NCBI GenBank assembly: GCA_031266955.1 | Contig: JAISAA010000240.1 | Span: 1-10,528, forward strand | From: Oscillospiraceae bacterium | GTDB taxonomy: Bacteria > Bacillota > Clostridia > Oscillospirales > Oscillospiraceae | Reading direction: 5' to 3' | Length of the DNA: 10,528 nucleotides | Shown: positions 1 to 6,196 of the stretch, piece by piece | How the letters are laid out: every line of letters starts with the position of its first letter | Position numbering within the stretch: position 1 is the first letter of the stretch | Translations under genes and position numbers: made by a program | The notes under the pieces: model-generated | The model's database searches: none | Told to the model about the DNA's origin: nothing | What the model saw: the letters and a program-made list of their open reading frames with translations, nothing else

Positions 1-1065
1 GCGGAGTGCGTGCGGCTTGACGGCTTTACGCGCTCCGTCAACTCAGAGCTCCGCTCTTTTTTGCACCGCAGACAGCTTAAAAGCCGCCTGCGCGGAAGCC
101 GGGACGCGGCGTACAGCCGGTATTTCGAGATGTCTGAGATACTTGAGGAAATATCATCTGAGCTCGGCGGCGGCTTGACGGTCGAGACGGAGCTGGAATC
201 AAAGACGCGGAAATATCTTCGGAGCCTCGGGCTCACGGCGGACGTCGCCGTGTTCCGCGACAAGGGCGGGAGATTGCACGCTGAAATATCGGGCGCGGAG
301 ATAAACGCGTTCCGGCGCGACCGGGATATGCTTGATAAATTATCCGTCGTGCTCGGCGTGCGTCTGTGCTCGCCGGAAGGCCGCCCGCGCTCGGGCGGGC
401 TGCTGCTGCTGGAGGCGGAGCCGCTTTGCGCGAGCGTCGGCGTCGCGCGGATGAGCCGCCGCGAGGGGGACGTTTGCGGCGACACGGGCGCGTATTTCAA
501 GACGGACGAGGGCGTACTGCATATTTTGCTGTCGGACGGAATGGGCTCCGGCGAGCCGGCGGCGCGGCTGAGCTCCGATTCCGTGCGGATACTCGAGCGT
601 TTTCTGCGCTCCGGCGTCGCGCCGGAAACGGCGCTGCGTATGCTGAACGGCATAATGCTGCTGCGCGGCGAGGACGAGACGGGCTGCGCCACGGTCGATA
701 TGATGTGCGTAAATCTGTTTTCCGGCGATATGACGCTTTACAAATACGGCGCCGCGCCGACTTACATAAAATCCGGCGTGAACGTAAAGCGCGTGCGCGG
801 GCACAGCCTTGCGGCGGGTCTCGGCGCTCCGCCGGACGACGCGCCTTACAGCGCCCAAGACACGCTTTCGCCCGGAATGTTCGCGGTGGTCGTATCCGAC
901 GGCGCCTTTGACGGCGACGACGACGGCGGGCTCATACAACTGATCTCAGATTACGGCGGAGACGACCCGCGCACGCTTTCGCTTGAGATCGCGGAGGCCG
1001 CGCGCGCGCGCGGCTCGGACGACGACGTGACCGCGATAGCGGTAAAAATAGCGCGGAGGGAATAG
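1..1065 (+). CDS. spoIIE: Stage II sporulation protein E, C-terminal part (5' end outside window)
   Basis: SpoIIE is a membrane-anchored PP2C-type serine phosphatase of the forespore side of the asymmetric septum. It dephosphorylates SpoIIAA, which releases sigma-F from SpoIIAB. The reading frame is open to the window's first base, so the gene starts upstream; the N-terminal multi-span membrane region is not in the window. Counting from the GTG at base 10, residues about 1-135 match the central linker region and about 140-350 the phosphatase domain. Visible motifs are VCGDTG (Asp158), LSDGMGSG (Asp176), VVSDGAFDG, and the terminal SDDDVT (337-339), which carry the metal-binding aspartates of this family. 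The domain looks intact, so the protein should be active. It ends at TAG 1063-1065. The next gene starts 74 bases on in the same direction. Family assignment is strong; only the true start is unknown. Confidence 0.93.
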   Translation, partial: AECVRLDGFTRSVNSELRSFLHRRQLKSRLRGSRDAAYSRYFEMSEILEEISSELGGGLTVETELESKTRKYLRSLGLTADVAVFRDKGGRLHAEISGAEINAFRRDRDMLDKLSVVLGVRLCSPEGRPRSGGLLLLEAEPLCASVGVARMSRREGDVCGDTGAYFKTDEGVLHILLSDGMGSGEPAARLSSDSVRILERFLRSGVAPETALRMLNGIMLLRGEDETGCATVDMMCVNLFSGDMTLYKYGAAPTYIKSGVNVKRVRGHSLAAGLGAPPDDAPYSAQDTLSPGMFAVVVSDGAFDGDDDGGLIQLISDYGGDDPRTLSLEIAEAARARGSDDDVTAIAVKIARRE

Positions 1066-1139
1066 CGGCGGCAAGATGCGCTCCGCGCGTTTAATATCGC
1101 GCGTACAAGGCGAGAATACCCGAAACGGACATACGGGGA

Positions 1140-1415
1140 GTGGTTATTCTGGTCAAGGGTGTGACGCGGCGCGTAATAGTGGTGAAGCCGCCCGACAAGC
1201 GGCTTTTTGAGGAAGCGGTTTTCTTTTTGAAGGAGGGCTGCGGCGACGGGTTTTCCGGCGACGATATCATAGCGGAGGCGCGCGCCGTCGCCGACAGCTT
1301 CGTATACGAAAACAGGCGCGATCACAGACGCACCCGCTTGCGCGCGGCGCTGTGGGCCGCGGCCGGAGCGCTCACCGCAAGCGGCGTGTGGGCGCTTGTT
1401 GTGTTTGTCTTGTGA
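1140..1415 (+). CDS. Small conserved-looking protein with one C-terminal membrane segment
   Basis: A protein of about 90 residues with no function I can name. The first third (KGVTRRVIVVKPPDKRLFEEA) looks like a compact beta-alpha unit and resembles short uncharacterised proteins of Clostridia, from memory only. The middle (residues 31-60) is acidic and likely helical; a basic stretch RRDHRRTRLR (59-68) is followed by a hydrophobic run to the end (about 69-91), giving a tail-anchored protein with its bulk in the cytosol. The start is uncertain. GTG at 1140 overlaps the likely ribosome binding site GGGGAG (1135-1140), so it is poorly placed; ATT 1146 or CTG 1149 would sit 5 to 8 bases after it and give a protein beginning near LVKGV. 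It follows spoIIE by 74 bases and could share its transcript. It ends 18 bases before the convergent HAD gene. Confidence 0.6.
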   Translation: MVILVKGVTRRVIVVKPPDKRLFEEAVFFLKEGCGDGFSGDDIIAEARAVADSFVYENRRDHRRTRLRAALWAAAGALTASGVWALVVFVL

Positions 1416-1433
1416 CGTAAATTGTCAAAATAG

Positions 1434-2096
1434 CTATAACTCCGTAAGCGTCGTTATCATTTTGCTGTAATTTTGCTTGCGCGGATTGTTGCTTCTGCAA
1501 ATCAAACCGGTCTGTATGCCGTGTGCTTGCGCGGCATACAAATTGTCCGCGCAGTCGTCGATAAACAGCATTTCCTTCGGGGGCAGTCTCATATTCGTGA
1601 CGGCGTGCTCATACATACGGGAGTGCGGTTTATAAACGCCCAATTCACAGCTCAACGTAAAGGAATGAAAAAAATCATATACGCCGGCGGACTTCAATAT
1701 TCTTTTCGCCGACGGCCACGTGTCGGAGATTATACCCAGCTTGTACTTGCCAGCCAGCCTTTCAAGCTCCGAATATACATCGTCATAAAAAATATAATTG
1801 GCGTCATTGTACGTCCTGTCATAAGCTATTTCATCGATCTGCGCGTCTGACGCGCCGAGCTCCGGCAGCGCGTTCGCAAGCATCGCGTAAAAATGTCTGA
1901 ATCGCTCGTATTCATCCTCTTCCGTAAAAATCAAATGATTTTTTTCTAAAAAATCCGCGGCTTCCGCAAAAGCCGCCGCGGTTTTTTCGCGCGGAACAGA
2001 GGCAAAATCGAACTCTCCGCATTTTGAGGTCAGCATCCAATCCCCGGAAGCGGGATAGTTCAGCGTCCAGCCGATATCAAACAATATTCCCTTCAT
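1434..2096 (-). CDS. HAD-superfamily hydrolase (HAD_2-like), 220 aa
   Basis: A soluble haloacid-dehalogenase-type hydrolase, probably a small-molecule phosphatase; the substrate cannot be told. Motif I is FDIGWTL with the nucleophile Asp7 and Thr11, but the usual second aspartate is Gly9, which is also seen in some HAD branches. Motif II is IISDT (Ser124), motif III Lys156 in GVYKPHS, and motif IV the pair Asp180-Asp181 in MLFIDDCADN. Residues about 15-110 are a helical cap (type C1). The start at 2096 is chosen because it has the ribosome site AAGGGGGA just upstream and because the promoter at 2125-2153 lies inside the longer in-frame reading frame. It is transcribed away from glyA and runs toward the small membrane-protein gene. 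Length is normal for the family. Confidence 0.85.
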   Translation of the reverse strand: MKGILFDIGWTLNYPASGDWMLTSKCGEFDFASVPREKTAAAFAEAADFLEKNHLIFTEEDEYERFRHFYAMLANALPELGASDAQIDEIAYDRTYNDANYIFYDDVYSELERLAGKYKLGIISDTWPSAKRILKSAGVYDFFHSFTLSCELGVYKPHSRMYEHAVTNMRLPPKEMLFIDDCADNLYAAQAHGIQTGLICRSNNPRKQNYSKMITTLTEL

Positions 2097-2124
2097 AAAG
2101 TCCCCCTTAGCGCTTTTATAAGGT

Positions 2125-2153
2125 ATTATCGCACATTTACGGCTGAATTTCAA
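2125..2153 (-). promoter_or_regulatory. Sigma-A-like promoter of the HAD gene
   Basis: Read on the minus strand, TTGAAA (2153-2148) is followed after 17 bases by GATAAT (2130-2125), with a TG one base upstream of the -10 (extended -10). The predicted start of transcription is near 2118, leaving a leader of about 22 bases that carries AAGGGGGA. The match to consensus and the exact spacing are read directly; activity is inferred. Confidence 0.7.
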
Positions 2154-2164
2154 AGAAAAGTTTT

Positions 2165-2202
2165 TTGCGCCGCCCCCTTGCGGGGGCGGCGCAATATTTT
2201 TT
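2165..2202 (+). terminator. GC-rich hairpin with T-tract between divergent promoters
   Basis: Bases 2167-2177 pair perfectly with 2182-2192 (11 bp, GC only) around a TTGC loop; two more A-T pairs extend the base. On the plus strand it is followed by AATATTTTTT (2193-2202), so it has the form of an intrinsic terminator for rightward transcription. No plus-strand gene lies between 1415 and it, so it would stop rightward read-through that runs antisense across the HAD gene, just ahead of the glyA promoter. It does not block the HAD promoter, which lies to its left. Confidence 0.7.
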
Positions 2203-2205
2203 GTC

Positions 2206-2234
2206 TTGAAAAATTCCCCGCCGCGATATATAAT
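2206..2234 (+). promoter_or_regulatory. Sigma-A-like promoter of glyA-rarA
   Basis: TTGAAA (2206-2211), 17-base spacer, then a perfect TATAAT (2229-2234). Transcription should start near 2241, giving a leader of about 43 bases that ends with AGGAGG (2271-2276), seven bases before the glyA ATG. No riboswitch-like structure is visible in so short a leader. Confidence 0.82.
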
Positions 2235-2283
2235 TCAGGCGCTACAGCGAAAGATAATAAGATAAACATCAGGAGGTATTCTA

Positions 2284-3531
2284 ATGATAACTGAGGCAAT
2301 GGCGTTTCTGTCACAGCTTGACCCGGAGGTCGGCGCGGCCGTGGAAAAAGAGTACGCGCGGCAAAGGCGCAATATCGAGCTTATAGCGTCGGAGAATTTT
2401 GTCTCTCCGGCCGTTCTCGCCGCGGCGGGCACGGTGCTGACGAACAAATATGCGGAAGGCTATCCCGGACACAGATATTACGGCGGCTGCGAGGAGGTCG
2501 ACGTCGTCGAGGCGCTGGCTATCGAACGGGCGAAACGGCTTTTCGGCGTGAAATACGTAAATGTCCAGCCGCATTCCGGCGTGTCGGCGAACTACGCGGC
2601 GTATATGTCGCTCGTAAAGCCGGGGGATACGGTGCTCGGAATGGATCTCGACCACGGCGGGCATCTTTCGCACGGCTCGGCGGCGAATTTTTCGGGCAAA
2701 TACTATAAAATAGTTTCCTACGGCGTGACGCCTGACACAAACATAATAGATTACGACGAGGTGCGCCGCCTCGCGCTCGAGCACAAGCCGCAGATGATAA
2801 TCGCCGGCGCGTCCGCGTACCCGCGGATCATCGACTTCAAAGCCTTCGGGGAAATAGCGAAGGAGACGGGCGCTTATCTTATGGCCGATATCGCGCATAT
2901 CGCGGGGCTTGTCGCGGCGGGAGAGCATCCGTCGCCCGTGCCGTATGCCGATATCGTGACAAGCACGACGCATAAGACGATGCGCGGCCCGCGCGGCGGC
3001 TTTTTGATGACGAACGACGAAGCGCTGGCAAAGCGCATAAACTCCGCGGTGTTCCCCGGTTCGCAGGGCGGGCCGCTGATGCATATAATCGCGGCGAAGG
3101 CCGTCGCGTTCGGCGAGGCGCTAAAGCCGGAATACAAGCTGTATCAAGGCCGGATACGCAAGAACGCGAAGGCTCTCGCGGCGGGCCTGCTCTCGCGCGG
3201 GCTCGACCTCGTGTCCGGAGGGACGGACAATCACCTGATGCTTATGGACCTGCGCCGGCTCGGCAAAACGGGCAAGGATATGGAAACGCTGCTCGACAGC
3301 GTCAATATAACAGCGAACAAGAATAAGATACCCAACGACCCGCAAAACGCCTCGCTCACAAGCGGCGTGCGGCTCGGAACGGCGGCGGTAACATCGCGCG
3401 GCTTTGACGAGCGGGATATGGACGTCGTCGCCGAGTGCATAGCTCTCACCGCGACGGACGCCGAGGAAAAAGCCGGCTTTATAAAACAGCGCGTGAGCGA
3501 GCTCGTGGAGCGCCGCCCGCTGTACGAATAA
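2284..3531 (+). CDS. glyA: Serine hydroxymethyltransferase
   Basis: Cytosolic PLP enzyme that interconverts serine plus tetrahydrofolate with glycine plus 5,10-methylenetetrahydrofolate, the main source of one-carbon units for purine, thymidylate and methionine synthesis. At 415 residues it has the usual bacterial length. Signature parts in order: IELIASENFVSPAV (31-44), NKYAEGYPGHRYYGG (54-68), QPHSGVSAN (95-103), DHGGHLSHG (123-131), the PLP-contacting ADIAHIAGL (201-209, with Asp201 and His204), and the Schiff-base lysine Lys231 in STTHKTMRGPRGG. All active-site elements are intact. The start is fixed by AGGAGG seven bases upstream and by the promoter at 2206-2234. The stop codon overlaps the ribosome site of rarA, so the two genes are very likely one operon. 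Confidence 0.97.
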   Translation: MITEAMAFLSQLDPEVGAAVEKEYARQRRNIELIASENFVSPAVLAAAGTVLTNKYAEGYPGHRYYGGCEEVDVVEALAIERAKRLFGVKYVNVQPHSGVSANYAAYMSLVKPGDTVLGMDLDHGGHLSHGSAANFSGKYYKIVSYGVTPDTNIIDYDEVRRLALEHKPQMIIAGASAYPRIIDFKAFGEIAKETGAYLMADIAHIAGLVAAGEHPSPVPYADIVTSTTHKTMRGPRGGFLMTNDEALAKRINSAVFPGSQGGPLMHIIAAKAVAFGEALKPEYKLYQGRIRKNAKALAAGLLSRGLDLVSGGTDNHLMLMDLRRLGKTGKDMETLLDSVNITANKNKIPNDPQNASLTSGVRLGTAAVTSRGFDERDMDVVAECIALTATDAEEKAGFIKQRVSELVERRPLYE

Positions 3532-3542
3532 GGAGAAAAGCC

Positions 3543-4811
3543 GTGCCGTACCGCCCGCTTGCCGACGAGCTGCGCCCGACCTCGCTTGACGACGTCGTAG
3601 GGCAGGAGCATATCCTCGGCGAGGGCGGGCTTTTGCGCCGCGTCGTCGAATCCGGAAGCATCCCGAACATGATATTCTACGGGCCGTCCGGCACGGGGAA
3701 AACCACTGTCGCGAATATCATAGCGTCGGAATCCGGGCGCGTTTTGCGAAAGCTGAACGCGACGACGGCGGGACTCGCGGACATCAGATCCGTCATTTCG
3801 GAGTTAGACACGTTCCTCGCGCCGAACGGAGTGCTGCTGTATCTCGACGAAATTCAGTATTTTAATAAAAAGCAGCAGCAGTCGCTTTTGGAGTTCATCG
3901 AAAACGGAAAAATCACGCTCATAGCGTCCACGACGGAGAATCCGTATTTTTACGTCTACAGCGCGGTGCTCTCCCGCTGCACTGTGTTTGAGTTCAAGGC
4001 GTTGTCGGCGGACGACGCGGAAAAGGCCGTTATGCGCGCCGTAAAATACCTCGAAAAGCGCGACGGCGTGACAGCTGAAATTTCCGCGGAAACGGCGCGC
4101 CGCGTCGCGGCGGCCTGCGGCGGCGATACGCGCAAGGCGATAAACTCCGTCGAGCTGCTGTTTTCCGCGTCAAAACGCGAGAACGGAAAAATAACGGTAA
4201 GCGACGAGGATGCCGCCGCAGTTTCCCAAAAAAGCGCGATGCGCTACGACAGGGACGGCGACGGGCATTACGATATTTTATCGGCGCTTCACAAGTCGAT
4301 ACGCGGCTCCGATACGGACGCGGCGCTGCACTATCTCGCGCGGCTGCTTGAGGCGGGAGACATAATCTCGCCCTGCCGCCGCATATTATGCGCCGCGTGC
4401 GAGGATATAGGCTTGGCGTATCCAGCGGCGATCCCTATCGTAAAGGCCTGTGTGGACGCCGCCGTACAGCTCGGTATGCCGGAGGCGCGGCTGCCGCTCG
4501 CGGACGCCGTGATACTGCTTTGCACGGCGCCGAAATCAAACTCCGGCGTTATGGCGATAGACTCAGCGCTCGCCGACGTGCGTGCCGGAAAGACGGGAGA
4601 TATCCCGCGCGAGCTGCAAAACGTCCACGCCGACGGCGCGGGCTTCGAGCGCGAGCAGGGCTATAAATACCCGCACGATTTCCCGAACGCCTGGACGGCG
4701 CAGCAATATCTGCCCGACGCGATAAAAAACGCAAAATATTACGAGTTCGGCGAAAACAAAACGGAGCAGGCGGCGAAAAAATACTGGGACGCCGTAAAAG
4801 GCGGGTCATAA
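3543..4811 (+). CDS. rarA: Replication-associated recombination protein RarA (MgsA-type AAA+ ATPase)
   Basis: RarA is a clamp-loader-like AAA+ ATPase that acts at stalled or damaged replication forks. The start is GTG 3543, seven bases after GGAG of AAGGAGA (3530-3536); the open frame extends upstream into glyA, but the family begins at PLADELRP, as here. The protein is 422 residues. Walker A is GPSGTGKTT (47-55), Walker B LLYLDE (98-103), followed by FNKKQQQSLL and the sensor region IASTTENP; SRC (144-146) is the likely arginine-finger segment. From about residue 225 on comes the MgsA C-terminal tetramerisation region (DILSALHKSIRGSD, GDIPRELQNVHADG). The bacterial norm DEIHRFNK reads DEIQYFNK here, a small variant. 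It is cotranscribed with glyA and overlaps the next gene's stop codon by six bases, tail to tail. Confidence 0.95.
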   Translation: MPYRPLADELRPTSLDDVVGQEHILGEGGLLRRVVESGSIPNMIFYGPSGTGKTTVANIIASESGRVLRKLNATTAGLADIRSVISELDTFLAPNGVLLYLDEIQYFNKKQQQSLLEFIENGKITLIASTTENPYFYVYSAVLSRCTVFEFKALSADDAEKAVMRAVKYLEKRDGVTAEISAETARRVAAACGGDTRKAINSVELLFSASKRENGKITVSDEDAAAVSQKSAMRYDRDGDGHYDILSALHKSIRGSDTDAALHYLARLLEAGDIISPCRRILCAACEDIGLAYPAAIPIVKACVDAAVQLGMPEARLPLADAVILLCTAPKSNSGVMAIDSALADVRAGKTGDIPRELQNVHADGAGFEREQGYKYPHDFPNAWTAQQYLPDAIKNAKYYEFGENKTEQAAKKYWDAVKGGS

Positions 4812-5546
4812 TTCGTGCAAAATATCACGCATTCGCGGGTAGAACAAAAAAGCCGAGGATATGCCGAGCGCCTCGGCGGCGTTGAGCTTTTTACGCATAC
4901 TTTCGGCGTCGTCAAAGAGGACGACGCTGCGAGAGTCCCCGTCCCCGCGGTAAAAATAATTTACGCAGAGCGCGTCGGAAAAAAACGCGAGCTTCGCGCG
5001 CTCGCGCAGCTCGTCAAAGCGCCCGGCGTCGAGCTCCGCCCCCGCGCCCTCGGGACACGGAAGACGAAATTCCATACGAAGCCTGTCACATTCGAGCGCG
5101 AGACGGTCGGCGCCGAAGCGCTCCGCCGCGTCCGAAAGGCGACGGACGAGGTTCCCGCCCGACAGCGCGGTCTGTATCAAAACGAAGGTGCGGGGAGCGT
5201 TGCTTCCGAGCGCTTCCGGCACAAATACGGGATACGGCGCGATATCGGACGCGAGCCGCCCCGCGAGGGACGCGTGCAGGGCGGACGAGCTCTCGCCGGA
5301 GTCGAGCACGACGCCCTCAAAGCCGCGCGCGGAAATTTCGCTCTCTATTTCGTCCAGCAGTGCGGACGCCGGGCCGCCGCCCGTATAGCCGGATATGCTC
5401 AAAACCATAATTCCGCCGTGATCTCGCCCGGCGTCCCTCGCGCGGTACAGACGCGCGCCGCGGACGCGATAGCTTATTCGCGCCGGCGTAAAACGCTGAT
5501 CGAACACGCCGGATGCGCCGCCCGGCAAGACGATATAAAGCCTCAT
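4806..5546 (-). CDS. Unrecognised protein, possibly a degenerate GH18-type barrel
   Basis: A 246-residue soluble protein with no signal peptide or membrane segment. I do not recognise it with confidence. Alternating short hydrophobic strands (IMVLSISGY, FEGVVLDSGES, FVLIQTAL, RLALEC, AFLFYP) fit a beta/alpha barrel. Two places resemble glycoside hydrolase family 18: GFEGVVLDSGE (75-85) sits where GH18 has GxDGxDxDxE, and FDDAESMRKKLNAAEALGISSAFLFY (211-236) resembles the final helix-strand of that fold. The DxDxE catalytic signature is not intact, so an enzyme activity is doubtful. The ATG at 5546 has AAAGGAAC ten or so bases upstream, a context shared exactly with the TmrB-like gene. It converges on rarA with a six-base overlap and diverges from the YqeG gene. 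Confidence 0.65.
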   Translation of the reverse strand: MRLYIVLPGGASGVFDQRFTPARISYRVRGARLYRARDAGRDHGGIMVLSISGYTGGGPASALLDEIESEISARGFEGVVLDSGESSSALHASLAGRLASDIAPYPVFVPEALGSNAPRTFVLIQTALSGGNLVRRLSDAAERFGADRLALECDRLRMEFRLPCPEGAGAELDAGRFDELRERAKLAFFSDALCVNYFYRGDGDSRSVVLFDDAESMRKKLNAAEALGISSAFLFYPRMRDILHEL

Positions 5547-5622
5547 TATCTTATCGTTCCTTTCCCGAGCGCGCGGCGATTTTATGACGATGTTTTATTT
5601 TTATGAGGCGAGGCTGCCGTTT

Positions 5623-6123
5623 ATGAGTTTTTTGCCGTTCCCAAAATACAAATTCCAAAAGCTTTCTGATATAACGGCGGACTTTCTTGTTGAAAAAGGC
5701 GTCGAGCTGCTTATGCTTGACCTTGACAACACTGTCGCGCCATACGGCGCGGAGACGCCGCCGGAGCATACACTATGCTGGGCGGAGAGCATCCGGGCGG
5801 CGGGTATCGGGCTTTACATAATTTCAAACAGCAGGAAAGAGGGGCGCGTAAAAACTTTCGCGCAAGCGCTCGGCGTCCCGTATATTCTGCGCGCGAAAAA
5901 GCCGTCGCCGCGCAAGCCGCGCGAGGCGATGCTCGCGCTGGATGTAAAGCCGGAGAATGCGGCGCTCGCCGGGGATCAGATATACACGGACGTACTTTCG
6001 GCGAAGCTCGCCGGAGTTACGCCGATACTTATCAGGCCGATAAAGCTGTCAAATCCGCTTTTGGCGTTAAGATACGTGCTTGAAGCGCCGTTTCGCCGCC
6101 CGCGTCCGCGGGCGGACGTTTGA
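5623..6123 (+). CDS. yqeG: YqeG-family HAD IIIA phosphatase
   Basis: A small cytosolic HAD-superfamily phosphatase of the YqeG/GEP4 type, 166 residues from this start. Bacterial YqeG is conserved in Bacillota; its physiological substrate is not settled, and the mitochondrial relative GEP4 acts on phosphatidylglycerophosphate. Motif I is MLDLDNTVAPY with Asp33, Asp35 and Thr37; motif II IISNS (67-70); motif III the lysines of RAKKPSP (92-93); motif IV AGDQIYTDV (Asp118, Asp123). There is no cap domain, as expected for type IIIA. The ATG at 5623 is preferred over the in-frame ATG at 5584 because it has GCGAGG nine bases upstream and starts at the family's FPKYKF segment; 5584 has no ribosome site. 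The last residues (RRPRPRADV) are encoded by a GC hairpin, and the stop codon lies in repeat copy A. Confidence 0.88.
   Translation: MSFLPFPKYKFQKLSDITADFLVEKGVELLMLDLDNTVAPYGAETPPEHTLCWAESIRAAGIGLYIISNSRKEGRVKTFAQALGVPYILRAKKPSPRKPREAMLALDVKPENAALAGDQIYTDVLSAKLAGVTPILIRPIKLSNPLLALRYVLEAPFRRPRPRADV
6096..6115. repeat. GC-rich inverted repeat at the 3' end of yqeG
   Basis: CCGCCCGCG (6096-6104) and CGCGGGCGG (6107-6115) are exact reverse complements two bases apart. The hairpin lies immediately before repeat copy A and encodes the arginine/proline-rich end of YqeG. A similar hairpin (GCGCCCG/CGGGCGC) precedes copy C, so it may belong to the repeat unit. Confidence 0.6.
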
Positions 6124-6169
6124 TTTCACGTGCGTGCGCGCACGGGGAACGCGCATTCGCGCGACGCAA
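6120..6169 (+). repeat. Dispersed hairpin repeat, copy A
   Basis: First of three copies of a short interspersed repeat. It reads TTGATTT, then a spaced hairpin GTGCG-TGCG-CGCAC, then GGGGAACG, then a second hairpin GCGC-ATTC-GCGC, then GACGCAA. It starts inside the yqeG stop codon and fills most of the gap to the M24 gene. Compared with copy C it differs in stem bases but keeps the arrangement; it is two bases shorter in the second hairpin. Confidence 0.75.
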
Positions 6170-6196
6170 GCTCGTTTATATTAGGAGGAACATGAA

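Noticed and set aside
340..939. Long open frames opposite or overlapping spoIIE (minus 340-939, plus 366-911)
   Set aside because: They are Arg/Ala-rich shadow frames of a clear SpoIIE coding region in GC-rich DNA, without ribosome sites.
1084..1103. CGCGCG inverted repeat after spoIIE as a terminator
   Set aside because: The six-base stem has an eight-base AT loop and no T-run follows, and the same-strand small gene starts 37 bases later.
2311..3084. 257-codon minus-strand open frame across glyA
   Set aside because: glyA is unmistakable on the other strand; the antisense frame is His/Arg-rich and has no recognisable domain.
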